Source: Candidatus Bathyarchaeota archaeon | GTDB lineage: Archaea; Thermoproteota; Bathyarchaeia; TCS64 | Direction of reading: 5' to 3' | Length of the DNA: 35,699 bases | Assembly (NCBI GenBank): GCA_026014815.1 | Contig: JAOZHP010000069.1 | Span: 1 to 35,699 of the forward strand | Shown here: positions 1 through 8,097 of the stretch, in pieces | How the letters are laid out: every line of letters starts with the position of its first letter | Numbering within the stretch: the first letter of the stretch is position 1 | Position numbers and translations under genes: made by a program | Notes under the pieces: generated by a model | What the model saw: the letters and a program-made list of their open reading frames with translations, nothing else | Databases searched by the model: none | Told to the model about the DNA's origin: nothing

Positions 1-79
1 AGACGTGTGTGAGGGTATGTGTGAAGGTCATCACCATGAGGCCGTAGCTGAGTATGCTTGTCTTCTCTCTCTTCTCCAT
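1..79 (-). CDS. Partial membrane protein, N-terminus only (possible MFS transporter)
   Basis: An ATG on the minus strand at 79 opens a frame that runs off the left edge of the window (26 codons visible). The peptide has a short charged start, MEKREK, followed by a hydrophobic stretch, ILSYGLMVMTF, then HTLTHV. That pattern resembles the first helix of major facilitator transporters, but 26 residues are too few to be sure. A Shine-Dalgarno sequence AGGTGC lies at 85-90, about 5 nt before the ATG, which supports this being a real start. It is divergent from the small membrane protein gene at 225. Start call fairly good; family call is a guess. Confidence 0.5.
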   Translation of the reverse strand, partial: MEKREKTSILSYGLMVMTFTHTLTHV

Positions 80-224
80 AATATGCACCTGAAGGTCTAG
101 AGAGAAACAGTGAACCTCGTTATAGGATTAACGGTGAGGGACTCGATTAGGCAAGTGGCTAGTAAATATTATTATTACTCAGAATGAAAAAACTTCATAT
201 TTGGGTGTGAGGGAGAGGGGTGAT

Positions 225-488
225 ATGACCCAAGAAAAAATATTGACGTTGGTGAGGAAGACCACTCCGTTCCTCTCAGTGGTGTCCATTCTCGTAGTCG
301 GAGTGATCCACGCGTTCAACATCGATAAGATCCCCGCATCCAGCGGCTTGGAGCTGGTCATCGACCTCGTAAGATTCAGCGTCACCGACCCTTTGAGCAT
401 CCTTGAAGGTGTGCTGGTCTACGGGTTCTTCCATCAGCTCTCGGCAGTTCAGCCACAGGGGACCAGTATCATGGTCTCTGACGATTAA
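225..488 (+). CDS. Small two-helix membrane protein, unknown function
   Basis: An 87-residue protein. The ATG at 225 is chosen over an upstream in-frame TTG at 201 because a strong purine-rich ribosome site (GGGAGAGGGGTGAT) sits directly before it. After a charged N-terminus (MTQEKILTLVRK) it has two hydrophobic segments, roughly residues 13-29 (PFLSVVSILVVGVIHAF) and 60-76 (around ILEGVLVYGFF), joined by a polar loop. The C-terminus is polar and acidic, ending VSDD. It is probably an integral membrane protein. I do not recognise a family. It is followed by T-rich DNA and a convergent peptidase gene, so it is probably transcribed alone. Confidence 0.55.
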   Translation: MTQEKILTLVRKTTPFLSVVSILVVGVIHAFNIDKIPASSGLELVIDLVRFSVTDPLSILEGVLVYGFFHQLSAVQPQGTSIMVSDD

Positions 489-502
489 GAATTAATTCAT
501 CA

Positions 503-518
503 CTGTTTTTCTTGTTTT
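503..518 (+). terminator. T-rich archaeal terminator candidate
   Basis: Two T-runs, CTGTTTTTCTTGTTTTC, lie just after the stop codon of the small membrane protein gene and before the convergent M24 peptidase. Archaeal RNA polymerase commonly stops at T-rich stretches without a hairpin. Position is the only support. Confidence 0.3.
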
Positions 519-612
519 CATGCCTAAAATTACCGGCTTTGACTCTTGTTTTTGAAACTAATTTATTCTATCCTAAGCATCTCTAATGCTGTTTTTGTGT
601 AAAAAATCTGTT

Positions 613-1776
613 TTATGGTTTGTTGAGTACCTCGGTCTTCTCCAAAATTTCATCGTATGATCTGTAGCTCAGATATATGTCTCTGTACTCGCTGACGTTC
701 TCGCTCCCCTTCTTTGTGATGACAAAGCTATCCTCAGTGTGCACCCTAGCATGACCCAACGCAATACTGGGCTCCACCTGGAAGAACATATCTGGTTCTA
801 GGATCCAGTCAGCGTGACTAGGGCCAAGGAAAGGATATTCATGGCAACCGATACCGAGGCCGTGACCTATAAAGGCACGGTTATAAATGTGGCCTCTGGC
901 CTCATAGAACTCTTTGACGGCATTATGTACCTCCATGACGGTGACTCCTGGCTTGAGGGCTTCACCGGTTGCTCGCTCGGTGTCAACGGCGAACCTGTAG
1001 GCTTCTAGCTGTATCTCGTCGGGTCTACCTACCACCGCCATCCTTGAGATGTCGCTGAGGTACCCATCGAAGAAGCATCCAAAATCCACATGGATAAGGT
1101 CTCCCTCCTTGATCTTGTAGTCTCCTGGGATGTGGTGTGTCTCCCAGATGTTCTTCCTTGCTCCCATTGTCATGAAGGCTACTGTATCAGCTCCATATTC
1201 CAGGGTCTGGGTGATCATGTTCTGGGCGATCTCTTTTTCGGTGTCCCCCGGCTTGGCCATCTCGAAGGCCACGGTTATAGCCTTGGCTGTTGCCATATTG
1301 ATATTACTTAGGTGCTTGAACTCCTCAGGGGATTTCACTGCTCTCATCTTATCGAAGACTGGTTGACTGTCAGTGAAATCTGCATCTGGGAGTAGTTTTC
1401 TTAAGTAATCGTAACAAACACCCGGGATGTCCAGTGTCTCTACCCCGATCCTTGAGTCATTATATCCCATTTCTTCTAGTGTCTCAGCGACGAAGTCTAT
1501 GGGTTTGAGGGGCTCCCATTCACCTCCCTCGTAGACTCTTAGGTCCTTGATCCACGTGGTTTTCTCAGCAGTAACCCGTTCATTAGCGTGGACACCGAAG
1601 ACCGGTTCACCGTCAAGGGGGATGAAGACGGCAGCGAGGCGTTTCAGCATGGTGATGGTCATGATTTCTGAGTTACTGCAGTAATACACGTTGTCGTGGC
1701 TTGTGGCTAAGACGCAGTCTAGGTTTTTCTCTTCCATGAGGCTTCTTGCCTTATCGAGCTTGAAACCTGTGTTCAT
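613..1776 (-). CDS. M24-family metallopeptidase (Xaa-Pro dipeptidase type)
   Basis: A 387-residue protein. It has an N-terminal creatinase-like domain (about residues 5-145) and a C-terminal pita-bread M24 domain. All five metal ligands expected for the family can be seen: D231 (HVDFG), D242 (LSDIS), H305 (GHGLG), E335 (QVEPS) and E348 (HTEDS). Known members cleave X-Pro dipeptides in the cytoplasm with two Mn or Co ions. This would fit a peptide-using archaeon. I place the start at the ATG at 1776 (MNTGFKLDKARS), where homology-like sequence begins. A longer frame reaches 1833 but would add a peptide unlike the family and run into the promoter area of the divergent gene. Annotators could choose either start. 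Confidence 0.88.
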   Translation of the reverse strand: MNTGFKLDKARSLMEEKNLDCVLATSHDNVYYCSNSEIMTITMLKRLAAVFIPLDGEPVFGVHANERVTAEKTTWIKDLRVYEGGEWEPLKPIDFVAETLEEMGYNDSRIGVETLDIPGVCYDYLRKLLPDADFTDSQPVFDKMRAVKSPEEFKHLSNINMATAKAITVAFEMAKPGDTEKEIAQNMITQTLEYGADTVAFMTMGARKNIWETHHIPGDYKIKEGDLIHVDFGCFFDGYLSDISRMAVVGRPDEIQLEAYRFAVDTERATGEALKPGVTVMEVHNAVKEFYEARGHIYNRAFIGHGLGIGCHEYPFLGPSHADWILEPDMFFQVEPSIALGHARVHTEDSFVITKKGSENVSEYRDIYLSYRSYDEILEKTEVLNKP

Positions 1777-1922
1777 GATAAAAGTATGGAACTGAAGTAA
1801 TTCAAGTCTTCCATGTGCTTCACCTTGCATCAAGCTACTTGGAATTAACCAGTTTTCTGAAGTATGCGCTTTTGAACCGGGGTTTTCTGCTAGTCTTAAT
1901 AAACCAAGAAAAACATGATCAA

Positions 1923-2483
1923 TTGACCTTGGACTCTAAACAACGTGGGCCAAAGCTCAGTAAAACCAAGAAGCCACAATATGAGGTGACTGTACGCCTT
2001 GACAGGAACCTATACAATTACCTAAAGTTCCTCGAGAACATCAAGCGCGTTGAGAGCAAGGAAGAGGCCATTGTCGCTGCTCTCAGGATATTCAAGAAGC
2101 TGAATATGCAGGACTGGTTCCCAAACGTCTATCGTATAGGTCAGGAGCGCGTCATAATAACCACGGTAGGGATCATGGATGACCTCTTCAGCACCTTGAA
2201 TGAGGAGGAGCTATACGCGGTCTCACAGGGCATCGCCATGAACAGAAAGGCACTGGATGTCTTTGATCATGAGCTGGACCCGAGCCTCAAAGACAACTGG
2301 AGAGTCATACTCAATGAAATGGCGAACTTCGGGTGGGGCAAGTTCACACTTAAGGACAACAAGATAGTAGCTGAGCAACTCGCTCTTCACCCTGTTTTCA
2401 TTCAAGGTTACTTGGAGTCTATCTTCAGAGTTAATTTCAATGCAACGCTGGATGACGATGGTACATTAACTCTTGAGCAATGA
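1923..2483 (+). CDS. Ribbon-helix-helix domain protein, unknown role
   Basis: About 186 residues from a TTG at 1923. That start is chosen because a TATA-like CTTAATAAAC at 1895-1904 lies about 25 nt upstream, as in leaderless archaeal genes. The open frame extends back to an ATG at 1815, but that part overlaps the start region of the opposite peptidase gene and looks non-coding. After a basic N-terminus, residues about 20-60 read YEVTVRLDRNLYNYLKFLEN then a helix with VESKEEAIVAALRIFKK. This is the strand-helix-helix pattern of RHH DNA-binding proteins (MetJ/Arc fold). The remaining 120 residues contain mixed helices and strands that I do not recognise. The protein is probably a transcription factor with its own sensor or dimerisation domain. 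Confidence 0.7.
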   Translation: MTLDSKQRGPKLSKTKKPQYEVTVRLDRNLYNYLKFLENIKRVESKEEAIVAALRIFKKLNMQDWFPNVYRIGQERVIITTVGIMDDLFSTLNEEELYAVSQGIAMNRKALDVFDHELDPSLKDNWRVILNEMANFGWGKFTLKDNKIVAEQLALHPVFIQGYLESIFRVNFNATLDDDGTLTLEQ

Positions 2484-2492
2484 AAAAGGTGG

Positions 2493-2939
2493 TTAGAGGC
2501 CCGTGCATGGGCATCTCTTGTATGGCCCTATAACGATGTTTACCTCGGTTCCTGTAATGCCGTCGATGTTCAGTTCCGTCTCAAGGAACTCGTTCAGTTC
2601 CTCCATATCCCTGAATATCACCTCAACGAAGAGGTTAGCGTTTCCCGTCGTCCGGTAAAGGACTTGGACATCGGGATTATCCTTGAGTCTATCCACTACT
2701 GTCGAGAGCCGCGGCGGATTGATGCGTATGCCAATGAATGCTTTGATGATTCTTCCTATCCTGTGGTAATCGAGTAAGACGTTGAATTGTTTGATCACTC
2801 CATCGTCAAGCATCCGTTGAACTCTTTTTCGTACCGTTGTGTCACTAACATCCACCTCTTCCGCGATCTGACTGAAGGGTTTACGAGCGTTTTTACTCAG
2901 TGACCGAATAATTCGTGCATCCAACCTATCAATCGACAT
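2493..2939 (-). CDS. Lrp/AsnC-family transcriptional regulator
   Basis: A 148-residue protein with the standard Lrp/AsnC layout. It has an N-terminal winged helix-turn-helix (residues 1-55; LDARIIRSLSKNARKPFSQI then DTTVRKRVQRM as recognition helix) and a C-terminal RAM/ligand-binding domain (about 65-140) with GNANLFVEVIFRD. Members form dimers to octamers, bind amino acids and control metabolic genes, usually including their own. The ATG at 2939 has a ribosome site GAGGTG at 2947-2952. A TATA box and a 12-bp inverted repeat lie just upstream (separate entry), suggesting autoregulation. The tail ends with a CPC motif, slightly unusual. It converges on the RHH gene with 9 bp between stops. 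Confidence 0.93.
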   Translation of the reverse strand: MSIDRLDARIIRSLSKNARKPFSQIAEEVDVSDTTVRKRVQRMLDDGVIKQFNVLLDYHRIGRIIKAFIGIRINPPRLSTVVDRLKDNPDVQVLYRTTGNANLFVEVIFRDMEELNEFLETELNIDGITGTEVNIVIGPYKRCPCTGL

Positions 2940-2964
2940 TTACCTGCACCTCTTTTGCTAATTT

Positions 2965-2996
2965 GTTCTCGGGAACAGAACAGAATTTATATATTT
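2965..2996 (-). promoter_or_regulatory. TATA box and palindromic operator of the Lrp/AsnC gene
   Basis: Read on the minus strand, a TATA element AAATATATAAATT (2985-2996) is followed at once by the near-perfect inverted repeat GTTCCCGAGAAC (2965-2976), then 25 nt to the ATG at 2939 with a ribosome site between. A repressor at this palindrome would block polymerase or TFB, a common arrangement for self-controlled archaeal Lrp proteins. The element positions are seen; binding is inferred. Confidence 0.5.
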
Positions 2997-3115
2997 GATA
3001 CAATTGTTTTTCGCCTCCCTTTAATAAATAAATACTGTAATTATAATATATATTTCGCCTTTTTTCGAGCCTTTTTCGTTTTTTACAATCATCTAGATTG
3101 GAAAAACGTCGATGC

Positions 3116-3150
3116 AAGTTCGAAAAACGAAAAAACCCGTCTTCGAACTT
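3116..3150. repeat. 9-bp inverted repeat in a divergent intergenic region
   Basis: AAGTTCGAA at 3116-3124 is the exact reverse complement of TTCGAACTT at 3142-3150, separated by 17 nt. It lies 40 bp before the gene at 3190. The same intergenic region has several TTTTTCG repeats (around 3008, 3061 and 3073). It could be an operator for the 3190-mer pair or an RNA hairpin; nothing decides between these. Confidence 0.4.
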
Positions 3151-3189
3151 TTCAATAAATACTGAAGTCTAAGGATTATTTGAGATAAA

Positions 3190-3480
3190 ATGGAGCATAG
3201 AGAATTAGTAAAACTCATCCCGAATGATATCCGACCACAGTTTTCTGAAAGGTTAACAGATATACTACTTGAGTCCAGTAGCGGCTCGATACCACCTCGC
3301 ATCGCAAAGATAATTCTTCACTACTGGCAACGGGATCAGCTTGACAGTCAGGCTGGACTTACACACCTCATCGAGGCAGTAGCCGAGGCAGCACCAGATA
3401 AACTTGCCCAAGTTCTGGAAGAGTTCAAGTTACAGAAGATAGCCTACGCCTTCAGTCCTATATGGGATAAACAGTTCTAG
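3190..3480 (+). CDS. Small soluble protein upstream of mer, unknown function
   Basis: A 96-residue protein, mostly helical by composition, with no membrane segment and no cysteines. It starts MEHRELVKLIPNDIRPQF and contains an amphipathic stretch around LTHLIEAVAEAAPDKLAQVL. I do not recognise a family. Only 9 nt separate its stop codon from the ATG of the Mer-like reductase, so the two are very probably cotranscribed and may work together. A TATA-like CAATAAATAC sits about 30 nt upstream of the ATG. Confidence 0.65.
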   Translation: MEHRELVKLIPNDIRPQFSERLTDILLESSSGSIPPRIAKIILHYWQRDQLDSQAGLTHLIEAVAEAAPDKLAQVLEEFKLQKIAYAFSPIWDKQF

Positions 3481-3489
3481 CCGGAGGTG

Positions 3490-4497
3490 ATGGGTATACC
3501 CAGTTTCGGGATAGAGTTCGTACCCATGGAGCTATTCTGGAAGACTACCTATTACACTATTCAGGCAGAGAAACTGGGATATGACAGCGTCTGGATAACA
3601 GACCACTTCAATAACAGGAACGTATACGTGAGCCTCAGCTTCATCGCTAACTACACGGACAAGATAAGATTGGGCCCCGGAGTCACCAACCCATACCTAG
3701 TGCATCCTGTGATGACCGCTCAATCCATAGCTAGTCTCAGCGAGGTAGCCCCAGGAAGAGTGCTATGCGGTATCGGTGCTGGAGACAGGACCAGTCTCGA
3801 AATCGTGGGCTCAAAGATGAAGAACCCTGTACGCACCGTCAGGGAAACCGTGGAGATAATAAGACACCAATTAGCCCGAGAGAAGACTGGATATGAAGGC
3901 AAAGTCTTCAATATCAAGGCTGGCGCCAAGTTCAACTTCAAACCCGAGAAGAACATACCCATATATGTTGGTGCCCAAGGACCGAAGATGCTTCAACTCG
4001 CTGGCAGAATCGGCGACGGAGCCCTAATCAACGCATCACATCCAGATGACATCAAAAGGGCGGTTGTCCAAGTAAAGAAGGGCGCGACTAAGGCCAATCG
4101 AAACTTTGATGATGTTGATATCGCCGCTTATACATCATTCTCCGTGGCTGAAGAGAAAAAGGAGGCAAAGAAAGCCGTCGTACCGGTTGTGGCTTACATA
4201 GTCGCTGGGAGCCCTTCATCTGTCCTAGAGACTCACGGTATCTCAGTGGAAAAGGCTAGGGAGATTAGGAAAAACTTGGCTGAGAGAAACTGGGGTGAAG
4301 CCTTTGGAGCAGTGGACTCACAGATGATCAACGCCTTCGCGGTATGTGGGACCCCTGAGGAGTGTGTATCTAAGATAGACGAGATACTGAAAATGGGCGT
4401 AACCCATTTCGTAACCGGGTCACCACTCGGTCCTGACAAGAAGAACGCCATCAACCTGTTCGGTAAAGAAGTGCTTCCCCATTTCATCGAACCCTAA
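3490..4497 (+). CDS. mer: F420-dependent methylene-H4MPT reductase (Mer) homologue
   Basis: A 335-residue luciferase-like monooxygenase-fold protein that closely follows methanogen Mer. Diagnostic segments are FGIEFVP at the start, VWITDHFNNRNVY, IRLGPGVTNPY, IPIYVGAQGPKML, DGALINASHP, DIAAYTSFSV, IVAGSP, AVDSQMINAF and the near-C-terminal GVTHFVTGSPLGPDKK. Mer reversibly converts methylene- to methyl-tetrahydromethanopterin using reduced F420, linking C1 units to the Wood-Ljungdahl carbonyl branch. No other C1 genes are nearby, so assignment to Mer itself rather than a related F420 oxidoreductase rests on similarity, which is strong. The start is odd: a full-length ribosome site GGAGGTGAT (3483-3491) overlaps the ATG at 3490, and a GTG lies at 3487. 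Confidence 0.88.
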   Translation: MGIPSFGIEFVPMELFWKTTYYTIQAEKLGYDSVWITDHFNNRNVYVSLSFIANYTDKIRLGPGVTNPYLVHPVMTAQSIASLSEVAPGRVLCGIGAGDRTSLEIVGSKMKNPVRTVRETVEIIRHQLAREKTGYEGKVFNIKAGAKFNFKPEKNIPIYVGAQGPKMLQLAGRIGDGALINASHPDDIKRAVVQVKKGATKANRNFDDVDIAAYTSFSVAEEKKEAKKAVVPVVAYIVAGSPSSVLETHGISVEKAREIRKNLAERNWGEAFGAVDSQMINAFAVCGTPEECVSKIDEILKMGVTHFVTGSPLGPDKKNAINLFGKEVLPHFIEP

Positions 4498-4523
4498 AAA
4501 ATAATTCAGTGACCCCTCAACAC

Positions 4524-4529
4524 TTTTTT
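4524..4529 (+). terminator. T-run terminator candidate after mer
   Basis: A run of six T residues in CACTTTTTTC, 27 nt after the mer stop codon and before the convergent glycosidase stop. It is placed as expected for archaeal intrinsic termination. Confidence 0.3.
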
Positions 4530-4555
4530 CAAGTTTAATTTGATTCATGTGATAT

Positions 4556-6022
4556 TCATAATCTGTTGGCTGAGGCTATCTCTCTGAATATTTTGACTGC
4601 TTTGGTTGGTGTTCTCTCTTTGGTCTTCCTGTCTACCCTGTATAGGCCGAACTGTACCTTGTACCCGTCGGCCCACTCCATGTTGTCCATTAGGCTCCAG
4701 TAGTAGTAACCCTTCACCGGTACTTCATCTATCTGTATGGCTTTCTGCAGTTCATCAAGATGGCTTGTGAGGTACCTTACACGTGTGTCGTCCTTTGCGT
4801 CTGCGACGCCGTTCTCGGTGACGTAGATTGGTCGCCTGTACCTCTGGTAGGCCCAGTTAACCACGTGTCTTAATCCCTTCGGGTGGATCTCCCATCCATA
4901 ATCCGTGCAGTCACCGGTGCAGGGCGCGAACTCAAAGTCCAGTAACGGGTGACCTTCCTGTCCCTTGTGTTTGACGTGCCAGTTGCTGTAATAGTTGACG
5001 CCGATGTAGTCACAACCCTTTACCTGATGGGGCATCTGCTCCCACGGCTCCACCATTTGGTTGAGGTTCATATCGTAGTCACCCCTGAACACTGCGTTCA
5101 GGTTCCACTCGTTGTACACGTAGTCTATGTACTTTGCCCACCAGACATCCTCAGGGCTCTTGGGGTCGTTGGGCTCGTATGTCTGTAGCACAGCGACGAT
5201 ACCCACCGTGGCTGGGCCTAGTGATGAAGCCTCAATCTGATCCCACCTCTTCACCTGCTGATACGAGACACCATGCGCGATGGCTAGATGTTTTAGACAG
5301 AGAAGGAACAGTGAGGGATCGTTGAGGCCAGGCGGGAACTCCCCTCGCTCTGTGAGGTATCCATGCTCACTTGTTATCCGGGGCTCGTTGAGGGTACAGT
5401 AAAGGTCTATTATATCTCCTAGCTCTTTCGCCACGTAAGCACTGTACTTGGCGAACTCTACGATGGTGTCCTGCATTAACCACCCTTTCTTATCGGTGCC
5501 AGCCAGGTCGTCTCGGCAGGCAATCGGGTCGTGGAGCCAGAGAGGGATGGGCCAATGATACAGTGTTACCATCGGGGTGAGCCCATGGCTCTTAGCTGAG
5601 TTGATAATCTCACGATACCTCTCAACGGCGTCATGGTCCACCTTCTTTGAGAGTTGATCCATCGCGTCTTTATCCACTTCAACCTCCCATACGTTGTTCC
5701 ACAGGTCTCGTCTAACCTTGGCATCGACATCCCGCGTAGACTCGGGAAACAGCCTACCCCAGTCGATAGAGAGACGAATCGTGTTGGATGCTAGTTCCTC
5801 TTTCGCCATCTCAAAGTCCTGGTCGTAGAGTTCCCAGAACCCAGGTCCGTTAGTTGGAGTGTCTCCGCTCACACGTTTGACATCAATATTGGTCTTATCA
5901 TGGACCCAGGCCCACCAATCGGTGCAGTCAATGGGTTTTCCTCGACCCATCTCCACTTGGAAAGACGAGATAGCGGTGCCCCACAGGAAGCCTTCGGGGA
6001 AGGCCCTCTCCCTATCACTCAT
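4556..6022 (-). CDS. GH1 beta-glycosidase (LacS type)
   Basis: A 488-residue protein, nearly the same length as the Sulfolobus beta-glycosidase LacS. It is a single TIM barrel of glycoside hydrolase family 1. It starts in the usual way (FPEGFLWGTAISSFQVEMG). The acid/base glutamate is E213 in TLNEPR and the nucleophile is E403 in YVTENG. The barrel signature WGRLFP is also present. It should hydrolyse beta-glucosides and beta-galactosides with retention. There is no signal peptide, so it acts in the cytoplasm. The ATG at 6022 is leaderless: a TATA box on the minus strand (TGTTATATTC, about 6045-6054) lies about 26 nt upstream. It is flanked by convergent mer and divergent carbamate kinase, so it is a single-gene transcript. 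Confidence 0.95.
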   Translation of the reverse strand: MSDRERAFPEGFLWGTAISSFQVEMGRGKPIDCTDWWAWVHDKTNIDVKRVSGDTPTNGPGFWELYDQDFEMAKEELASNTIRLSIDWGRLFPESTRDVDAKVRRDLWNNVWEVEVDKDAMDQLSKKVDHDAVERYREIINSAKSHGLTPMVTLYHWPIPLWLHDPIACRDDLAGTDKKGWLMQDTIVEFAKYSAYVAKELGDIIDLYCTLNEPRITSEHGYLTERGEFPPGLNDPSLFLLCLKHLAIAHGVSYQQVKRWDQIEASSLGPATVGIVAVLQTYEPNDPKSPEDVWWAKYIDYVYNEWNLNAVFRGDYDMNLNQMVEPWEQMPHQVKGCDYIGVNYYSNWHVKHKGQEGHPLLDFEFAPCTGDCTDYGWEIHPKGLRHVVNWAYQRYRRPIYVTENGVADAKDDTRVRYLTSHLDELQKAIQIDEVPVKGYYYWSLMDNMEWADGYKVQFGLYRVDRKTKERTPTKAVKIFREIASANRL

Positions 6023-6040
6023 GAAAACAATGTAAATTAC

Positions 6041-6054
6041 CGTGAATATAACAG
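6041..6054 (-). promoter_or_regulatory. TATA box for the GH1 gene
   Basis: Minus-strand TGTTATATTCACGG is centred about 26 nt before the ATG at 6022, which predicts transcription beginning at or next to the start codon. Confidence 0.45.
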
Positions 6055-6182
6055 GTGGCAGCTAATCCCGTGTTCAGTGCATGTTTAACGTGGATACGGC
6101 ACAACGAGGCAACTATGTTCCAAATGAGGTAAGTGTTTTAAGATAGGCTGTGTTTTTGTTTATTCTCTCCAAGGTGTAATAA

Positions 6183-7130
6183 ATGAGCAAACGAGTAATG
6201 ATCGCTCTCGGTGGGAACGCAATCACGCAACCCCACGAAAAAGGCACATTCGAGGAACAGATGACAAACGTTGGGACCGCCGCACAACAGATCGCCAAGA
6301 TCGCGTTGAACGGATACGAGATCGTGATAACCCACGGCAACGGCCCCCAAGTAGGAAACCTCGCCATACAGCAGGAGCAGGGAGTCCACATGGTACCTGC
6401 GCAGCCTCTCTTCGTCCTAGGTAGCATGACCCAGGGACAGATCGGGTACATGATGCAGCAGAACCTCAACAACCTTCTCTCCGATGAAGGAAAAGAGGTA
6501 GCGACCATCATTACTCAGGTCATCGTGAGCAAGGATGACCCAGACTTCCAGGACCCCACAAAGCCAGTCGGTCCATACTATGACGAGGAGACCGCCAAGA
6601 GGCTAGGAGCCGAGAACGACTGGCTGGTCAAGAAAGTGAGGCCTAGCGGAGACAAACCTTGGAGAAGAGTAGTTCCATCACCTAAGCCACTGGGCATAGC
6701 TGAGGCAAGCGTCATCAAGAAACTGGTTGAGGACGGAACCATCGTCATCGCGTCAGGCGGAGGCGGGATACCCGTTTTCAGAAACGGAGAAGGCAACCTT
6801 GAGGGAGTAGACGCCGTCATCGACAAGGATCGAGCCGGAGCGAAGCTAGCCGAGGAGGTTGGAGCAAACATCTATCTCATCCTCACCGACGTGGAGCACG
6901 CCCTCCTCAACTACGGCACTGACAAGGAGGAGCCTGTCAAGGAGATGACCGTCGACCAAGCAAAGAAGTATCAGGCGGAAGGTCACTTCAAGGCGGGCAG
7001 CATGGGTCCTAAGGTCTGGGCAGCGCTGGGATTCGTGGAGCGAGGAGGCGAACACGCCATAATCACGAGCCTAGACAAGGCCGTGGATGCCCTTGAAGGC
7101 AAGACAGGGACACACATCGTCCCCAACTAA
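6183..7130 (+). CDS. arcC: Carbamate kinase
   Basis: A 315-residue amino-acid-kinase-family protein of normal length for carbamate kinase. Seen motifs: N-terminal phosphate loop [28 protein letters not shown], the basic segment [47 protein letters not shown] and the C-terminal GSMGPKVWA and GTHIVPN. It transfers phosphate between carbamoyl phosphate and ADP, making ATP in arginine or agmatine fermentation, or feeding carbamoyl phosphate to biosynthesis. No ornithine carbamoyltransferase or deiminase is next to it. The ATG at 6183 follows a short ribosome site AAGGTG at 6171-6176. Confidence 0.96.
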   Translation: MSKRVMIALGGNAITQPHEKGTFEEQMTNVGTAAQQIAKIALNGYEIVITHGNGPQVGNLAIQQEQGVHMVPAQPLFVLGSMTQGQIGYMMQQNLNNLLSDEGKEVATIITQVIVSKDDPDFQDPTKPVGPYYDEETAKRLGAENDWLVKKVRPSGDKPWRRVVPSPKPLGIAEASVIKKLVEDGTIVIASGGGGIPVFRNGEGNLEGVDAVIDKDRAGAKLAEEVGANIYLILTDVEHALLNYGTDKEEPVKEMTVDQAKKYQAEGHFKAGSMGPKVWAALGFVERGGEHAIITSLDKAVDALEGKTGTHIVPN

Positions 7131-7138
7131 TCAGCCAG

Positions 7139-7148
7139 TTTTATAAGC
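7139..7148 (+). promoter_or_regulatory. TATA box for the FUN14 gene
   Basis: TTTTATAAGC is centred about 26 nt before the ATG at 7170, starting only 9 nt after the carbamate kinase stop. The FUN14 gene therefore has its own leaderless promoter although it follows arcC closely. Confidence 0.5.
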
Positions 7149-7169
7149 TTCAGTAACACGTTTTCATCT

Positions 7170-7487
7170 ATGAGTGAACAAACAAGCTTCCTTACTCCAC
7201 TAGTTACCCAGTTGGGGGTAGGAGGAGTAATTGGACTCTGTATCGGTTACGCTGTAAAGAAGATAGCAAAGATCGTTGCAGTAATAGTTGGATTATTCTC
7301 ATTGGGGTTACTCTACTTGGAATACCAGGGCATGATCTCTGTTGACTGGCTCGGAGTAGAGACATGGGGAAACACCGCGCTCGCTGGACTTGGCCAGATG
7401 GAAGGTATCCTTGGTGCTTTGATATCGAATTTACCTTTCGCGGGTGGCGCCATCGTGGGCTTCGGACTAGGCATCAAGATGGGCTAA
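7170..7487 (+). CDS. FUN14-family membrane protein
   Basis: A 105-residue protein with glycine-rich membrane helices typical of the FUN14 family. These are helix 1 (GVGGVIGLCIGYAVKKIAKI), helix 2 (VAVIVGLFSLGLLYLEYQG) and a C-terminal helix (GGAIVGFGLGIKMG). The sequence GMISVDWLGVE between helices is also characteristic. In eukaryotes FUNDC1 is a mitochondrial outer-membrane protein. The archaeal members are widespread but have no settled function. The start codon is leaderless from its own TATA box. The last 14 nt overlap the end of the convergent methyltransferase gene. Confidence 0.85.
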   Translation: MSEQTSFLTPLVTQLGVGGVIGLCIGYAVKKIAKIVAVIVGLFSLGLLYLEYQGMISVDWLGVETWGNTALAGLGQMEGILGALISNLPFAGGAIVGFGLGIKMG

Positions 7488-8013
7488 GCCGGACGCAACA
7501 TATTTTCTCAAAAAACAACCCAACTTCTTCAATCATCTCAACAAGGTATCCCTCAAAAGCATCCTCATCCAGACCAGAGTGACTAGAGTAGATCATCAAA
7601 ACTGAGCCATCGGGTCTAAGGAACTTGGGGGCATCGCCAAGAAACCTGCGGATCATCTCTGAGCCAGTTTCGCCTCCTGCCCATGATGCCTCGTCTGCGT
7701 CACCCTCCGAGGGCAAGTACGGCGTGTTAAAAAGAATCCAATCATAAACCCCGGACAGGTTACTGAAAAGATCACTCAAAACAAACTCAATTTTCCCTAG
7801 AACCCCTGCAGAAACAGCTCTTTTCTCTGCAACAATCAAAGCAGCGGGATTGATGTCAACTGCTACCACGTGTTCTACTTGGGGTTTCGTGGCAGCGGTG
7901 ACCGCTTGGATGCCTGAACCTGTACCCATATCAAGCACCTGTCCAAATACGAGCCGTTCCACGTGTTTAGTCAACAAATATGAGTCTTCGGCGGGCTGGT
8001 AGACTGGCTCCAT
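7474..8013 (-). CDS. HemK2/Mtq2-like N5-glutamine methyltransferase
   Basis: About 179 residues of class I methyltransferase fold. The sequence follows the archaeal/eukaryotic HemK2 (Mtq2) pattern: VYQPAEDSYLL near the start, SAM-binding VLDMGTGSGIQ, acidic loop VAVDINPAA, and FNTPYLPSE where the family has NPPY. The NPPY motif holds the target glutamine; here the second residue is threonine (NTPY), while the key Asn and Tyr remain. Known members methylate the GGQ glutamine of translation release factor aRF1/eRF1. The frame extends upstream to 8064, but that part is short, hydrophobic and overlaps the promoter of the divergent gene, so I use the ATG at 8013 (MEPVYQPAEDS). The 8064 start cannot be excluded. 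Confidence 0.82.
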   Translation of the reverse strand: MEPVYQPAEDSYLLTKHVERLVFGQVLDMGTGSGIQAVTAATKPQVEHVVAVDINPAALIVAEKRAVSAGVLGKIEFVLSDLFSNLSGVYDWILFNTPYLPSEGDADEASWAGGETGSEMIRRFLGDAPKFLRPDGSVLMIYSSHSGLDEDAFEGYLVEMIEEVGLFFEKICCVRLSPS

Positions 8014-8066
8014 GAAGATGAGAACTACTGGGGTTCTCAAAAGGTTGACGATACCTGCCCACATCT

Positions 8067-8080
8067 CTTTTAACTATTTC
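8067..8080 (+). promoter_or_regulatory. TATA-like element for the PqqB-like gene
   Basis: CTTTTAACTATTTC is centred about 26 nt before the ATG at 8098, giving a leaderless start. It lies where an extended reading of the opposite methyltransferase gene would begin, which argues for the shorter methyltransferase start. Confidence 0.35.
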
Positions 8081-8097
8081 AACAAGTAGGGATTGTT

